This document shows positions 23,850-35,477 of a stretch of 64,000 nt of DNA, one piece after another (within the stretch, counting starts at the first letter, position 1; each line of letters begins with the position of its first letter). The position numbers and the translations under genes were made by a program. The notes beneath the pieces are model-generated. The model had not been told where the DNA came from. It saw nothing but the letters and a program-made list of their open reading frames with translations, and made no database searches. The stretch is taken from contig FWCC01000299.1 in the NCBI GenBank assembly GCA_900169235.1, positions 1 to 64,000 of the forward strand, given 5' to 3'. The stretch is from Zarea fungicola (taxonomy: Eukaryota > Ascomycota > Sordariomycetes > Hypocreales > Cordycipitaceae).

Positions 23850-24257
23850 AATGCGATCATGCCGGGTTTCTAGGGATTCGCAGGGTTGGAGTAATTAATG
23901 ATGAATGATTTGAATGTGGCAGAACTGTATATGATTAAGGCGGTGACTGAAAAAATGTTTGTGGGGCTTATCGTGGTCTGATACTGTGGTGGTGGGTTCC
24001 ATTGAGCAGTAAACAGGCCACGGAGCGGAGCGCTAGAGACTTGTTGACTTAGCGCTGCTCCCTGGCAGGCAACACTGCGCCCGCCGGAAAAACTCTACCA
24101 ATGATTCCCCAGCCGCATCATTTTTCATGCGCCGATCAGCTTCGCCGAGCATATTCACTAGGAGCCCTCCGCAGCCCAACTTTTTGTGCGGCTTCACGAT
24201 TCGGTGATCCGGCGATTTTAAAGTTCGGGATCCTTCAGCTGAGAAAAAATATCGAAA
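23850..24257. promoter_or_regulatory. bidirectional promoter, TFIIIA / rpb6
   Basis: 408 bp between the divergent ATGs of TFIIIA and the shared RNA polymerase subunit Rpb6. Both products serve Pol III, so a common promoter could coordinate them. No specific operator is recognised. Confidence 0.6.
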
Positions 24258-24922
24258 ATGTCCGACTTTGGCGATGATGATGTTGGTGGTGGCGGGTAAG
24301 CAGCTTCGCCTATTGGTGCTATGCGCCAACTTGAACTGCCTCAGAGGATCCCATGGATTAACAGTGGTTTCTCCATTTAGTGATGACAATGTCTTTGACG
24401 AAGAAGAAGTGACTGAGTTTTACGAACCCGAAGTTGCCGGCGATGACGAAGATCAGGTGGAAAATGGCGAGGACCAGGACAACATTGTCATCTCCGGCGA
24501 CCCTTCAGCGGCGGCCAACGTCAATCGCGGTGACAAGTCAATGAAGGACAAGAAAATCCCCGACGATCAGCGCAACACGACACCCTACATGACTAAATAC
24601 GAGAGAGCTCGTATTCTGGGTACACGCGCTCTACAAATCAGGTATGGGAGGAGTGCTGAGAAACCTTTATATCGTCAGCTTTGGTCTAACGTGGTTTTGC
24701 TCCTGCAGCATGAACGCACCTGTGCTGGTGGACTTGGAGGGTGAGACGGATCCTCTGCAGATTGCCATTAAGGAACTACGTGAAAAGAAAATTCCTCTCA
24801 TTGTGCGACGATATCTGCCGGATGGCTAGTATGTTGACCAACCCTGTCCCTGTGCCTTGTCGCTAAACTAACGTTGTGTTTGCAGTTACGAGGACTGGAC
24901 CTGCGAGGAGCTTCTTCAATAA
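24258..24922 (+). CDS. RNA polymerase I/II/III shared subunit Rpb6 (ABC23)
   Basis: Small common subunit of all three nuclear RNA polymerases, contacting the clamp and needed for assembly. Four exons: 24258-24295, 24381-24641, 24709-24828 and 24886-24922, 151 aa. Each junction is in phase with a consensus donor (GTAAGC, GTATGG, GTATGT) and TAG or CAG acceptor. The N-terminus is acidic ([11 protein letters not shown]...). The conserved core [71 protein letters not shown] is complete. The acidic tail and length match orthologs. It is divergent from TFIIIA. Confidence 0.96.
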
Positions 24923-25704
24923 TTTCCACAAATTCAATTATCCGGACGAGCAGGAATGCGACCGCGATGATTGCGGCCTCCCCTCGACAAAACCAAGATT
25001 ATTATATCGATCAGAGCATGGCTCCATTCTCATGTCCCAACGTTAACACGTTGAATTTCCAAAAAGCTTCTGAATTAGAGCAAGTAGGAAGGGCACGGAA
25101 TGGCAAGGGGGGCAGAGAGACGAGCGCGCCGCCGTTCGTTCAGCACCTCATTGGGAGCCGACATGCAAAAAGGATTCTCGTGGCAAGCTGTTTAATGAAT
25201 ACATGAGCATGGCGTTTACAGCAAAACTTGAAAAAACAAAACAGTTTTTGTGTGTGTTTTGTTATTTCTAATTTAGATGGGTCTGTATACCCCAATGAAA
25301 CAAGGGTCAATTCAGTTAAATATAGCACGATGCTGCGTTCTATCGAGAGACGAGGCGTTCACACAGAGGTCCCAGCTCGCGCCATACAAATGTCTACCAT
25401 TGGTTGGAACTTTAAACAAATATAAGCCGTAGCCTTGTGATGCAATTAGATGTAATGCAGGCTGCAAAAGCCCTGCCTCATCGTCGAGACCCCGACATAT
25501 ACTCAGAGCCTAGTACTTTCATTGACAGGGTTGTATTTTTTCTGATGGAATAAGATGTGTTTTAATTATGGCCAGATTCTACTTGATTTTAAGCATATCC
25601 CTCTACTCTTTATTTTAGTTATATATGTCGCAGTTGGACGTATAGCCATCTTTAACATCGTTATCTAAGTTGCCGAATTGAGTTCCAACAACAAGGCTAC
25701 AACC
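24923..25704. other. intergenic between rpb6 and the MFS pseudogene
   Basis: 782 bp, no supported gene. AT-rich after about 25190. Confidence 0.45.
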
Positions 25705-27486
25705 ATGGCCAATAATCGGCAACACGCCGACGAGAGCGACCCGCTGCTGCCGCCTGCTGAACTTATAAGTCAGCAACCAAGGGAAGACACGAATGCCGAC
25801 AGCGCCGATGCCAACACGAAATAGAGCATCGATAATCGTTCCAGGGCGCAAAGGCTGCGCATTGCGATCCCATGTGTACTCACCCTCTTTGCCCTGTTCC
25901 TGAGTGACACGCTCAACATAATCCCCGTGCTCGAGTATTGCGAAGATTTGATCTGCCGCAGAATGTACCCAGAAATCAGCTCTGCCCCAGAATCCAGCAA
26001 GGACCGGCGCTGCAAGGATAACGCCGTTCCGGCCGAGCTTGCCTTTGTTCAAGGCTGGGAGCTCATCTTTGTACTTATTCCCATTAACTTGTGTATCGTG
26101 GGGTATTGCGGCCGACAAATATGGCCGTAACTTTGTGCTGCAATGTGCGATTTTGGTGTGCTGTGCTCCTTGATATGGTAAGTTGTCGTCTGTATGCCCG
26201 CCTTCCGACATGATGGAATTATTATACCATGCTGCAATTTTTGCTAACAAATATTTCACAATACTCTTTCCCGGACGTTTTACCAATCCGATTCGTGTGG
26301 CTTCAAGGAGTCTTCCTCTTAATGGGTGGTGGTGCCTCGACTTGGCTCTGCTATTTACCATTACTACCGACATCTCTACCAAAGCTCAACGGTACGTGCT
26401 GAAATCAACCCAATTTCTATAAATAGCCAGTGAGGATTAAGAAGTTATTTTAGCTGAAACTAATTTGAATAGATCGACTGCAAGGTTCTACTTTGCGGCG
26501 AGACTCAAAGGGTTCACGCTCGTCCGTGGCCCAAAAGTCTACCTGGCCATACAGCTCAGCGCTTGGTTTGCCCCTTATCTGGGTGTCTTTATTTAGTACC
26601 TGGCCTTTTCACTTACAGCAATGATTTCCGAAACACGCAGTGAAGCAGCCGTGAAGCAAGTCAAGAAGGATGCCAAATAGCAAGAGGCCATTGCATCAGC
26701 TCATCCATGGTGGGACCTGCGACCTGTGGCCAGGAACATTGTCTCACAGACGAAGATGGTGGTCAACATAATTTTCCTGCGTAGCATTGCCCTTGGAATT
26801 TGCTACTCAGCACGCTCTTTGCAACACTAGGCAGGACTACAGACACTCCGCTGGTGCAGTATGCATCCAAGCGGTTTCACTGGTCTTACGCAGAGGTATG
26901 ATGGTCTTCTTCAACCTAATCATCGCATTTCTGCCCTTTCAGTCTCCCTAATAGCATTGAGACTAAATCAAAATGAAACAGGCATCGTTTCTTCTTACAT
27001 TCAAAGGCTTCATCAGTCCCGGACTAATCGCCATCGTTCTTCCCCTCGTCAGCCAAATGCAGCGCACCACATTCGAACTCAGCCCTATCCAGAAAGACTA
27101 GTCGCTCGCCTTTGGCAGCATCTGTATGCTAATCATGGGCAGTACGGCGCTGACTGTGGCTGGAAATCGCTCTTTTTTTCATCGCCAGCCTGGTACTCTT
27201 CCAGCTCGGAGGCGGTTACGAGTTTGCCTTTCGTAGTTTAATCACCGAGTTAGTCAACCCCTCACACATTGTCATACTCTTCACGGCCATGAGCGTCTTT
27301 ATGACACTGCGTGATATTGCAACTGGGCCAATGATTGCCGTCTTGTATAAGAAGGGACTCGAGCTTGGAGGCCGGTGGCTGGCCCTACCGTTCTTTGTTT
27401 AGACGATGTTTTTCTGCATCACGGCAGTCATAACTTTTACTGTGCGCGTTGGCAAGCATCCAAAAGCGCAGACGTTGACAAGTTGA
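25705..27486 (+). pseudogene. decayed MFS transporter
   Basis: Clear remains of a 12-TM major facilitator gene. From ATG 25705 the frame reads RLRIAIPCVLTLFALFLSDTLN, then KDNAVPAELAFVQGWELIF, in the pattern of fungal MFS proteins with a CKxxxVQxELAxVxGW segment. A shifted frame continues as GIAADKYGRNFVLQ (the loop-2/3 motif) and IRFVWLQGVFLLMGGG. Later frames give PLVQYASKRFHWSYAE, SFLLTFKGFISPGLIAI and GGYEFAFRSL...MTLRDIATGPMIAVLYKKGLELGGRW, ending at TGA 27484. Five in-frame TAG codons occur at 25822, 26594, 26678, 27099 and 27400. At least three frameshifts occur, near 26080, near 26800 and in a T7 run at 27173-27179. Two former introns are still visible (donors near 26391 and 26896). 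No intact protein is possible. Confidence 0.88.
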
Positions 27487-28379
27487 ATTAATTAGGCGTT
27501 TAAGGCGAGGAATGGGTGTGGAATGTGGTCGTCTGGGTGGACAAAGATTATTAGGCTTCAAGGTGGCCCGGATTTCGTCTCATGGGACTTTGCAAAGTAT
27601 TCTAATAACCATGCTTGGTCGAGTAGAGCGGCGTTATTTTTCTACAAGTTAAATATATGATGCTCTCAACAGCTAACCTAAACCGCTAGCCCTCCCTAAG
27701 GTTTAACCACTGCCCCTTATTATGTTTACGATTTCATTACTGTAATTAGTGGGTTTACTGCAGGTGTTGGCTAAATGGCTTTGTCTTCTTCATTTATTAT
27801 ATCCTGTTGTTACTCCTCTTAAGCTGAATGAGGTACCTGTACAAGGTGAGCGACTGGGAGAGCAGGGAACTTGAGTAGAATTAGGTTTAATTCGGTGTAT
27901 GTATGTCTTTCAAATGCATTCGGCCTTTCGGACCTTGTATACGAAGCAGCTAGCCCGAAGACGATGTGATGTGCATGCCACTTGCTATTTTAGATAATTT
28001 TCAGGGAGAGAAGGGCAGCTTTTTTGGTTGGTCTAGTGACGTCAACTGCCCCTTGCCCTTCTTGGCGTACAAAAAGAAAGGAAAACATTAAAGACAAGGC
28101 GCCACGCAGAACAGCGCATGATATCTCGTGTGCAAGAGGAGTGACACACGGGGCGAGGTTGTTTAAAAGTTATCCTTGTGCCAGCCATCCCGCCCATCAT
28201 CCTTCAACCAAGTTTTTGCAGTATAAAACCTAGCCGCCCCTCCAAGATACTCTATCAAAACGAATTTCCTGGATACGAGGGCAAAATCTGTCTTTGCACG
28301 GCATTAGTCGAAACATCTTAGCACTCTACAAAACATACACTCGCACAAACGCGCAAACGCGCAAACAAAATTAGCGACA
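27487..28379. other. intergenic, promoter of the secreted-protein gene
   Basis: 893 bp. The ORF at 28024-28233 is not protein-like. TATAAA at about 28222 and repeated AACGCGCAAAC units just before the ATG (about 28348-28365) look like promoter and leader of the next gene. Confidence 0.45.
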
Positions 28380-28845
28380 ATGAAGTTTGCTGCCTTCGTC
28401 GTCTCAGCCTCCACGATGGCTGCTGGCTCGGGCGCCTCACCAGTGTCGAAGCGCGAGCTCGGTGGAGTAGGTCGTCAAAGAAAAAGAAGACGGAAAGAAT
28501 AAGAAAGATATGAGAGTGAATAAAAGCTAATCACATAAGCTACATCAGATCCTCCTCTGCACCGGTGTCAATGCGACGGGTACCTGCATCTACAATACGT
28601 ACAAGCTCGAAGAATGCCACCGGCTCCCGACGCCGTTTCTCGCCAACACCAACACGTTTGCGCCCGATGGCGAGGACTTTGCCTGCTACCCCCGCAACTA
28701 CAATTGTGGTGAGCCCTGTATGTCACCGACGGGGTGTACATTCGGCCAGGTCGATTTCAGTTATATGCACAAGTATGATCTGGGCGCGATTGGGTGGGCA
28801 AATCTGATGCATTCCTTTGACTGCTTCAAAAAGAAATCGGATTAG
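28380..28845 (+). CDS. small secreted cysteine-rich protein (effector candidate)
   Basis: Two exons, 28380-28466 and 28549-28845, encode 127 aa. The 82-bp intron has a GTAGGT donor, a GCTAATC branch and an ATCAG acceptor, in phase 0. The N-terminus MKFAAFVVSASTMAAGSGAS looks like a secretion signal. A Lys-Arg pair at 24-25 resembles a Kex2 site. The mature part has eight cysteines (ILLC, TGTC, LEEC, FAC, YNC, EPC, TGC, FDC), enough for four disulfides, and no other domain I know. Such proteins in plant- or insect-associated fungi are often effectors, but that role is inference. It is flanked by an MFS pseudogene and a housekeeping esterase. Confidence 0.82.
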
Positions 28846-29364
28846 AAAAAAAAAATACTTGTTTATACCCCCGCAGTTTGCCTGACGAAGCAAAAAAATA
28901 TTTCAAAATGCATCGAGTCAAGACGCCCGCCTAGGCAACAGTGTGCAGTGTATTCTATTTAGCAAAGCAACAATTGAACATCAAAGTACTTTGACAGTTC
29001 CGACACCGATGCCTACTGATGCTATGTAAGGAAGAGCAACGGTCTGAAAGGTTCGAGGCTGTTTCTACGACTGACGCCACCTGGCGCTATACTGTACAAC
29101 ACCCCAAATCTCATAAGAATCTTGTTCTTGTGGCGGCCACCGGGCTGTAATACCGATCACGGGATGGAGGTGGTTTGGATATGGCGGGGTGAAGTGGAAA
29201 CCAAGTTGCCTGGCGGGGTAGCTTAAGCTCATCAACTTGACCTCCAGGACATATCTCGGCAATCATATTTCTTGACTATACCTTCTCCCATTTTCATTCA
29301 ATTGCTATCCAAAAGAAGATTCAAAGTTCAAGTAAAGACGACACCATAAAAGCTCACGTTCGCA
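28846..29364. other. intergenic, promoter of S-formylglutathione hydrolase
   Basis: 519 bp. It starts with an A-rich tract just after the previous stop. No gene seen. Confidence 0.5.
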
Positions 29365-30365
29365 ATGACATTCACCACCAACTCCTCCATCAGCCTCTTC
29401 GGCGGGCGTCTCCTCAAGCTCACCCACCAGTCAACGACGACGGGTACGCCCATGAACCTAAACCTCTTCCTCCCAGCCACTGCGTCCCCCTCTTCCCCGG
29501 CGCCGGTCCTCATATTCCTCTCTGGCCTCACCTGCTCCCCCGATAATTGCTGCGAGAAGGGTTTCCTCCACGCCTATGCCGCGCCGCTCGGCTTGGCCTT
29601 GCTCTTCCCCGACACCTCTCCGCGCGGGCTCAACCTCGACGGCGAGCACGACTCGTGGGATTTTGGCAGCGCCGCGTCCTTTTACGTTGACTCCCTCAAG
29701 GCACCCTTTAATGCCAACTACAAGATGGACTCGTACGTGACCAAGGAGCTGCCCGAGCTGGTGTTTGCCGGATTCGAGGAGCTGGATGCTTCTCGCATCT
29801 CCATCACCGGCCACTCCATGGGCGGCCACGGGGCGTTGACGCTGTTTTTGAAGAACCCAGGCAAGTACAAGTCTGTAAGCGCGTTTGCCCCCATTTCGAA
29901 CCCGAGCAAGTGCCCTTGGGGCCGAAAGGCGTTTACGGGATACTTGGGTGACGAGGAGGAGGAGTGGAAGAAGCATGATGCGACGGAGCTGATCCAGAGC
30001 TGGAAGGGTGATTTTCCGTGCCTCATTGATGTTGTAAGTTGTTACGAATCCCACGTGTGTATCAAACACATAACCGGCAATTACTCTAATGAGACCTGTG
30101 TGATTCTTTTATAGGGCCGCGGCGATCCCTTCTACAACAAGGGTGAGCTCCTCCCCGAAAACTTTGAAAGGGCCATGGCGGAGGCTGGCATTAGCGGTGC
30201 AACAGTCCGATACCAAGATGTAAGAATGGTTCTTTATAATCCTCTGGTACAACAGCAGTCATGTTTCTAACAAGGCTCTAGGGCTACGACCATTCCTACT
30301 ATTTCGTGTCGACTTTTGCAAACGATCACATCCAGCACCACGCCAAGGCTCTGGGCTTGTTGTAA
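29365..30365 (+). CDS. S-formylglutathione hydrolase (esterase D)
   Basis: Cytosolic serine hydrolase that converts S-formylglutathione to formate and glutathione, the last step of glutathione-dependent formaldehyde detoxification. Exons: 29365-30033, 30115-30219 and 30282-30365, 285 aa, the usual length. Donors are GTAAGT and GTAAGA; acceptors are ATAG and CTAG; both splices are phase 0. The alpha/beta-hydrolase triad is visible: S151 in GHSMGGHGAL, D227 in GRGDPF and H262 in GYDHSYYF. The oxyanion region FLSGLTCSPDN and the CxxKG segment (NCCEKGF) match the family. The joins read LIDV-VGRGDPF and YQD-GYDHSYY. Confidence 0.95.
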
Positions 30366-30704
30366 AATCGCTTTGTATACCCCAACGGCAAATGTAGAGC
30401 CATGCACACCATCCATGTTGACAAACTAAACTGTCAGTCACCCGACGAATACTTTCCTCTAGTCATGTCTTTGTATTGTCTTGCTAGAATACCATTGCTA
30501 TGTACAATTCTATTCCGTGGGGCCATCATAACGTGGCAACCAAGGAGCACATCATATGTTTCACTAGATGGTCCCTTGCAACGTCGCCTCTACATTCTAG
30601 AAACATTTGCTATGCTCATTTCAACGACCCAATTGCGCCGTAAAGCTGCCAGAACGCCAGAATTTAGCCAACGCCCGCTATCCCAAAAAGAGAAAATGCC
30701 ATAA
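30366..30704. other. convergent intergenic region
   Basis: 339 bp between convergent genes. No gene seen. Confidence 0.5.
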
Positions 30705-33285
30705 CTAATAGCTAAAGACGTTTACGTTTCTTTCAAAGACAGGGCTGAGACCTTCTTTTTCCAGCTGTGCCCGAATCTCAGCCTCTGCATCTTTGCGAAT
30801 GCGCTCAAATGCAAGCTTTTCGAACCGGCTCAGGCTCTTCCACCAATGCTGTCCGGCCTCGTGCTCTGAGATTCTTGCCAGGAGGTCCGCCGTTTTCATC
30901 CGAACATCCCTGTCCTTATGAAATAGTCCGAGTGCCAGGTAAAACAAGCCCGCGCGCGACTCGGGCGCCACTGACAGGAACAGAGAAATCTCGTCATATG
31001 AATGAACATACTTTGAAAAGGTCATGTAGATGTCGCGACTTTGGGAAGGACTGAGTCGCTGCATGCGGAGACGGTCGTGCATATGCGCCAGGTCAAGACC
31101 CTTGAGTGGCCGAACCGTATAAATCTGCGCAAGGTCCTGTGAAGCGGTTAACAATGGCTGACTAGATGTCATGAGTTCATTTATGGTACCTGTATGAAGC
31201 TGTAGTAGCTGCGTGTGTTGCGCCAGCCTTCGATACGCGTCACATTACCGGCCAGTTCTTTATTCTTCGCCGCGTCATCTGACCATACATAGCCATGCCC
31301 CGTTGCCCCGGGGGGTAGCATATTTTGTTCTTCTATTCCGACAAAGAGAGCGCTGGCACCGTATACACTCTCTTCAAACTGGGCAGAGACCCTGGTAAAC
31401 TTGACGACCCAGTCGCGCCACTTTGCTCTGATCGTTCGCTCGCCATGTCTAGCTGCGATGCTTCGCAAAACATCGCTCATGAAGGCCTGATCGCCAGTCA
31501 AGTCTTGGGTATAATTGGTTGTGCCGCTGGCTATCGTAGCCAGCGCCGGATTCTGCTGCTGAAAGTAGACCAACCCCTCTGTTATAGGCGCAGGCTCAAT
31601 CTTGCTACTAATTTTGACTCGCCCCGATGGCAAGTCGCAAAGAATGTCCCACCATTCTGGATGCAGTTCAAACGTTGGATTCGTAACGCCTGCAATAAAC
31701 CCAGGCACGTTGAGAAGATCATCAATCTTGGTAAGATCAGTGTATGGAAAGGCATGGCGAGTGAAACCGCGTAAAGTTCCACCGGAGGCCAGTGCACAGG
31801 CAGCTAAGACTGCTTCGGCCACTTCCCCGGATGGCATATTGTGCCCCAGAAAAATGATGCGTTTCTGTGTAAGCAGACCATTAATAAGCACAATGACAGG
31901 ATGCGTATACGTGCCGCTTGTTGTAAGATGCGGGTGAATAGGAAACGGTTGAGGCGATTTCGCGTGCGTCTCGGAAAAATTCTGGATGAGTTTCACAAGG
32001 GAAAAGTCTCCAACAGTCTCCGGCATGACTGCAGTAGGAACTTTGATGGGGATGGGAATACCCTTGTACATGACGTGGCTCTCAAATTCATGCGTATCTC
32101 GCGGGACGGAATACCCTGACTGGCCGCCCACCTCTATATGAGCCTTGGTACCTTTGCGGGAGACCTCAGTGACAGGGTCCTCGCTGCCATTCCCGTTGAC
32201 GGGCTTTCCTCTGTCCTCAGCTATTCGCATTTGAATCATACGCTCAAACTTTTCGACAAATAGATCCCTGTTTTCACTGCCAAGAAGCAACTGGCGTTCA
32301 AGGAGGCTAAGCTTTGGCATCAGAGACAGGTCCATGGCATTGACTGCATGATAAAGCATAGACAGTGTTTCAGGCACAGGAGACTTGAAGTATTCTTCAA
32401 GGGCCAAAAGAAGCAACGGCTGTTGAAGTTAGCCAGTGCAAAAGACATGAATGGGGTGGGCGATGGGGGACGGACTTTGTAGATATGTAAGAATGGGTGC
32501 CTCGTACAAATGGCCATTGCCTTCACAACAGCACCGCGCTTCACAGTTTTGTCGTGTTTTGTGTTGACTAAATTCAGAACATAAATTAGAGGGGGGCCTT
32601 CACCGCCCTCTGGTTCTGTGTCGGTATCGTCATCATAATCATCATCATAGTCATCATCGGTTTCTTCTGCGTCGTCATCCTCATCTTGGTCAGAAGGCAC
32701 AACGCCGGCAGCTAGGGCTCTACGCTTGTGCCGCCGTCTACGCCGCCTTTCTTTGCGATTTCGTTCCTCGTCTTCCTCCTCGTCGCTCATGTCCTTATGC
32801 AAGAAAAATATGGTCCAGTCCTGATTCCGGGCGTGCGCTTGGTCTGGAAGCATGAGCTCTGCCAACATATTCTCGTCTCCGGTAATGGCAACCGGGTATT
32901 GGTGCTCCATGACCGGACCACGATCAATATCAAAAGACGCCACCAGTATGTATTCGACATGGTTCTCGCTGGAGCCTCGCGGGTATTGCGAACGCAACCT
33001 CCTCGAGTTATGACCATCGGCATTTATGCGTCGCGGGGCAGAAATAGAGGAATGCTGTGATGAGTGCTCCAGGGACGGGGTCTTTGACCGCAGGTCTGGG
33101 TCAGAGGTGCGCTCACTGTCGTTCATTTGTCTGCGAGCAGGCCGAGAGGTGTGTGAGTTCTGGGAGGGCGGCCGAGACGATGGAAAGGATGAGAAAGAGG
33201 TACGGCGAGGAATGGAAGAGGCGGAGCTGTTGGAGTAATTCGTAATGGCCGGCTTCGGATTCGAAAGGGCAGCCGTTGTCGTCAT
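30705..33285 (-). CDS. Afi1/MesA-type polarity protein (Afi1 N-terminal and SPA domains)
   Basis: Cortical polarity factor; yeast Afi1 binds Arf3 and Aspergillus MesA stabilises the hyphal polarity axis. Exons: 33285-32476, 32419-31190 and 31136-30705, about 823 aa. The start is at [12 protein letters not shown]; the frame is open further upstream (to 33483) but those codons are not protein-like. Residues 1-110 are Ser/Arg-rich. The Afi1 domain starts near 113 ([22 protein letters not shown]) and is interrupted by a long acidic/basic insert ([21 protein letters not shown]...DDDYDDD). The SPA region includes [27 protein letters not shown] across intron 1 (56 bp) and [22 protein letters not shown]. 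Donor GTCCGT (intron 1) and donor GTACCA (intron 2) are unusual, but CTAAC + CAG and the in-phase joins support both. Confidence 0.9.
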
Positions 33286-35477
33286 GATTGTTGTTATGGT
33301 AGTTGGACCAAGTCGTTGAAACAAGGTTGAGTGCCAATCGGCAACGGCAAAGCCGCAGGGCGACTTGGGGTGTGGTGATGGCTGCGCCGTATGTACTGCT
33401 ATTTCGGAGTCGGGAACTGCCGTGCGAGTCAATGGCAGAGTATGCTGGAAATGCCGTGAGGCGGACACGCGATTGACAGACACTGACGCCTGAGAGGGTG
33501 GACAGGGTTCGTTCGGGCGGTGGGCGAATCGTGGAGCGGAGTCGCCGCAGGAATGTCGCAGATGTGTGAGATTGCTGGATGGCGGCGGGTGTGTGGGAAT
33601 GGGATGGGTAACAGGGCAGTAGCGTCGCCCAACACTGCGAAAAGAGCAATAAGCAGACGGTGTCCTTGAAGATGTCGCAGAATCCCAGGCGCGTGCTCAA
33701 CCTCAAGTTGCTGGAGAGCAGCGGCCAGAAAGGGGAATTGTGCGAATCCTGCAGGTGCGACTCTGTGCAGACCAGGAGAAGCTACCTTGTGCCAAGCAAC
33801 TTGCTGGGAGTGCAAATTGGGGCGGTTGCGCGTGCCTGATTGGAGCCCGCTAGCGAAAGGAGGGCATCCATTTTCAAGGGATGAGAACCCCGCTCCACTT
33901 CGACAGAGTTCACAAACAGAGCAGCACGGGTTAATGATGATCGCTGTACTAAGTACTCTGTAGATGCGCTAGTGCTTGGCTGCGACTCCTGCATTACTAC
34001 TGGTGGAAGACTCTCTGGAGCCCCTGATGAGCCACACAAGTTTGCATCAAGACCCCCAAATTACAGCAAGGCACGGAGTGCCTTTGTGCCATTGTAGTAA
34101 AGTTGGGAGCAAGGAGAGCGAGCAGGGCAATGCATTACCTGCGTATGTATACCGAGCTCGGCGTTGAGTAACTCGAAGAAGTTTCTTGTTCCCTTTTTTG
34201 TTCTTTCGTTCTTTCGTTCTTATTTTTCCTCAGAGAAAATCCGTAAGGCATTTGCTGCAACTACTGTTCAGGAGGCTCCATCCTCAACCTCAAATTAGCT
34301 CTGTACATTCACGTCCTAACCGCAACTTCGGAAATGCCTCTACTTGTATATCGTGCTTTGAAGCTGAAATCCAGATCGAGATTTTACATTGTTACCTGCT
34401 TCAATTATGCCTAGTATGTCGCTCACAGGCCAATCCGCGCGTGATTCGACGACGGGTCCGAGGAATATACTGTACTAGAGAGTTGTTAACCAAACCCCTT
34501 TTCAAGAATCCCTGACAACGATCCTTGGGGAAATACACGCTTTGAATGTGTATAGAAGCTACAATAGAAGTGTATTGAGTATGGGGATTGAAGGATTGGA
34601 AAATCCCAGATGTTGTCTTGTAGCCCTGGAACCAACTTCGGCAGCTGCATTCGTAATAAGATGGGAAATCGAAATTTGAATGCCAAGTGACTTTATTACG
34701 TGGTAGCTTAAAAATTTATCGGACCATTTGGTGTAGTCCGAGCCAATAACCAATCCCATTTTACAGCCACATATGAACTGAACTCTATACCCAGCTGCTA
34801 TGGACCGTGCCGGCTTGCACGACCTCTATCACCCCACTGCTTTATAATTTTCTCGTCAATCAAAAGGCGTTGTGGCCAAGCATGGGAGACGGCAATTCTA
34901 GAGCTATCCCCTACGCGTTCGTCATGCACATCACACTGTGGCATGGTTTCCGCTTCTTATTCATTGAGTACAGATCATGTGCTAGATGGAGAAGTGGCAA
35001 TTTTTATTTATTTATTTATTTATTTATTTTTTAAAAAAAAGAAGCAACCCCTTTCAAACCTAAATGGCTGAACTGATTCCTTTCAGGCACACCCTATTGA
35101 CGGTCCCTTGTTTTATCAGCGGAAGAAAAACAAGCCAAATGGTAAAACTAATAAAGGCTGTTGAGAACTACTCCACTTCCCCAAGAAACTGCCGCCACAC
35201 CGCCCTGCATCTGAGCCACTCACTACCCCACCCTATTCCCGCGAGGCTGCCGTTGTCGGGTGCTCATTTGTTTACTTCGGTAGCCTCGCTCCAGGCCGCG
35301 TTTTGTTTCTGAAACAGGCTTCTGTTCTTGTCCCTGAAGTCCGCGCACAACACACGCCAAACCCATGCACCAGTGCTCATTGTCATTCCAGTGGTTTTCT
35401 GCCTTTTCCCTCTTCTAAAACGACAAGCTACAGTTTCTGACCGCAGGTGGCTGCCGTTAACTAGTGTTTGAGTGCAC
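33286..35477. other. 2.2-kb divergent intergenic region
   Basis: Upstream of afi1 the sequence to about 33900 looks like leader. The remainder has several short open frames (33976-34167, 34186-34515) without family features, and a TTTA repeat at 35003-35026. No tRNA or transposon was recognised. Confidence 0.4.
35003..35026. repeat. TTTA tetranucleotide microsatellite
   Basis: About six tandem TTTA units, flanked by a T run and an A8 run (35033-35040). Confidence 0.9.

Noticed and set aside
25615..26382. 255-aa minus-strand ORF
   Set aside because: It is antisense to the decayed MFS gene, whose family motifs read on the plus strand.
29048..29060. GGTTCGAGGCT, a B-box-like sequence
   Set aside because: The 3' part does not match the consensus and no cloverleaf surrounds it.
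34186..34515. 109-aa plus-strand ORF in the afi1/EF-hand gap
   Set aside because: T-rich start, no domain, no splice partners.
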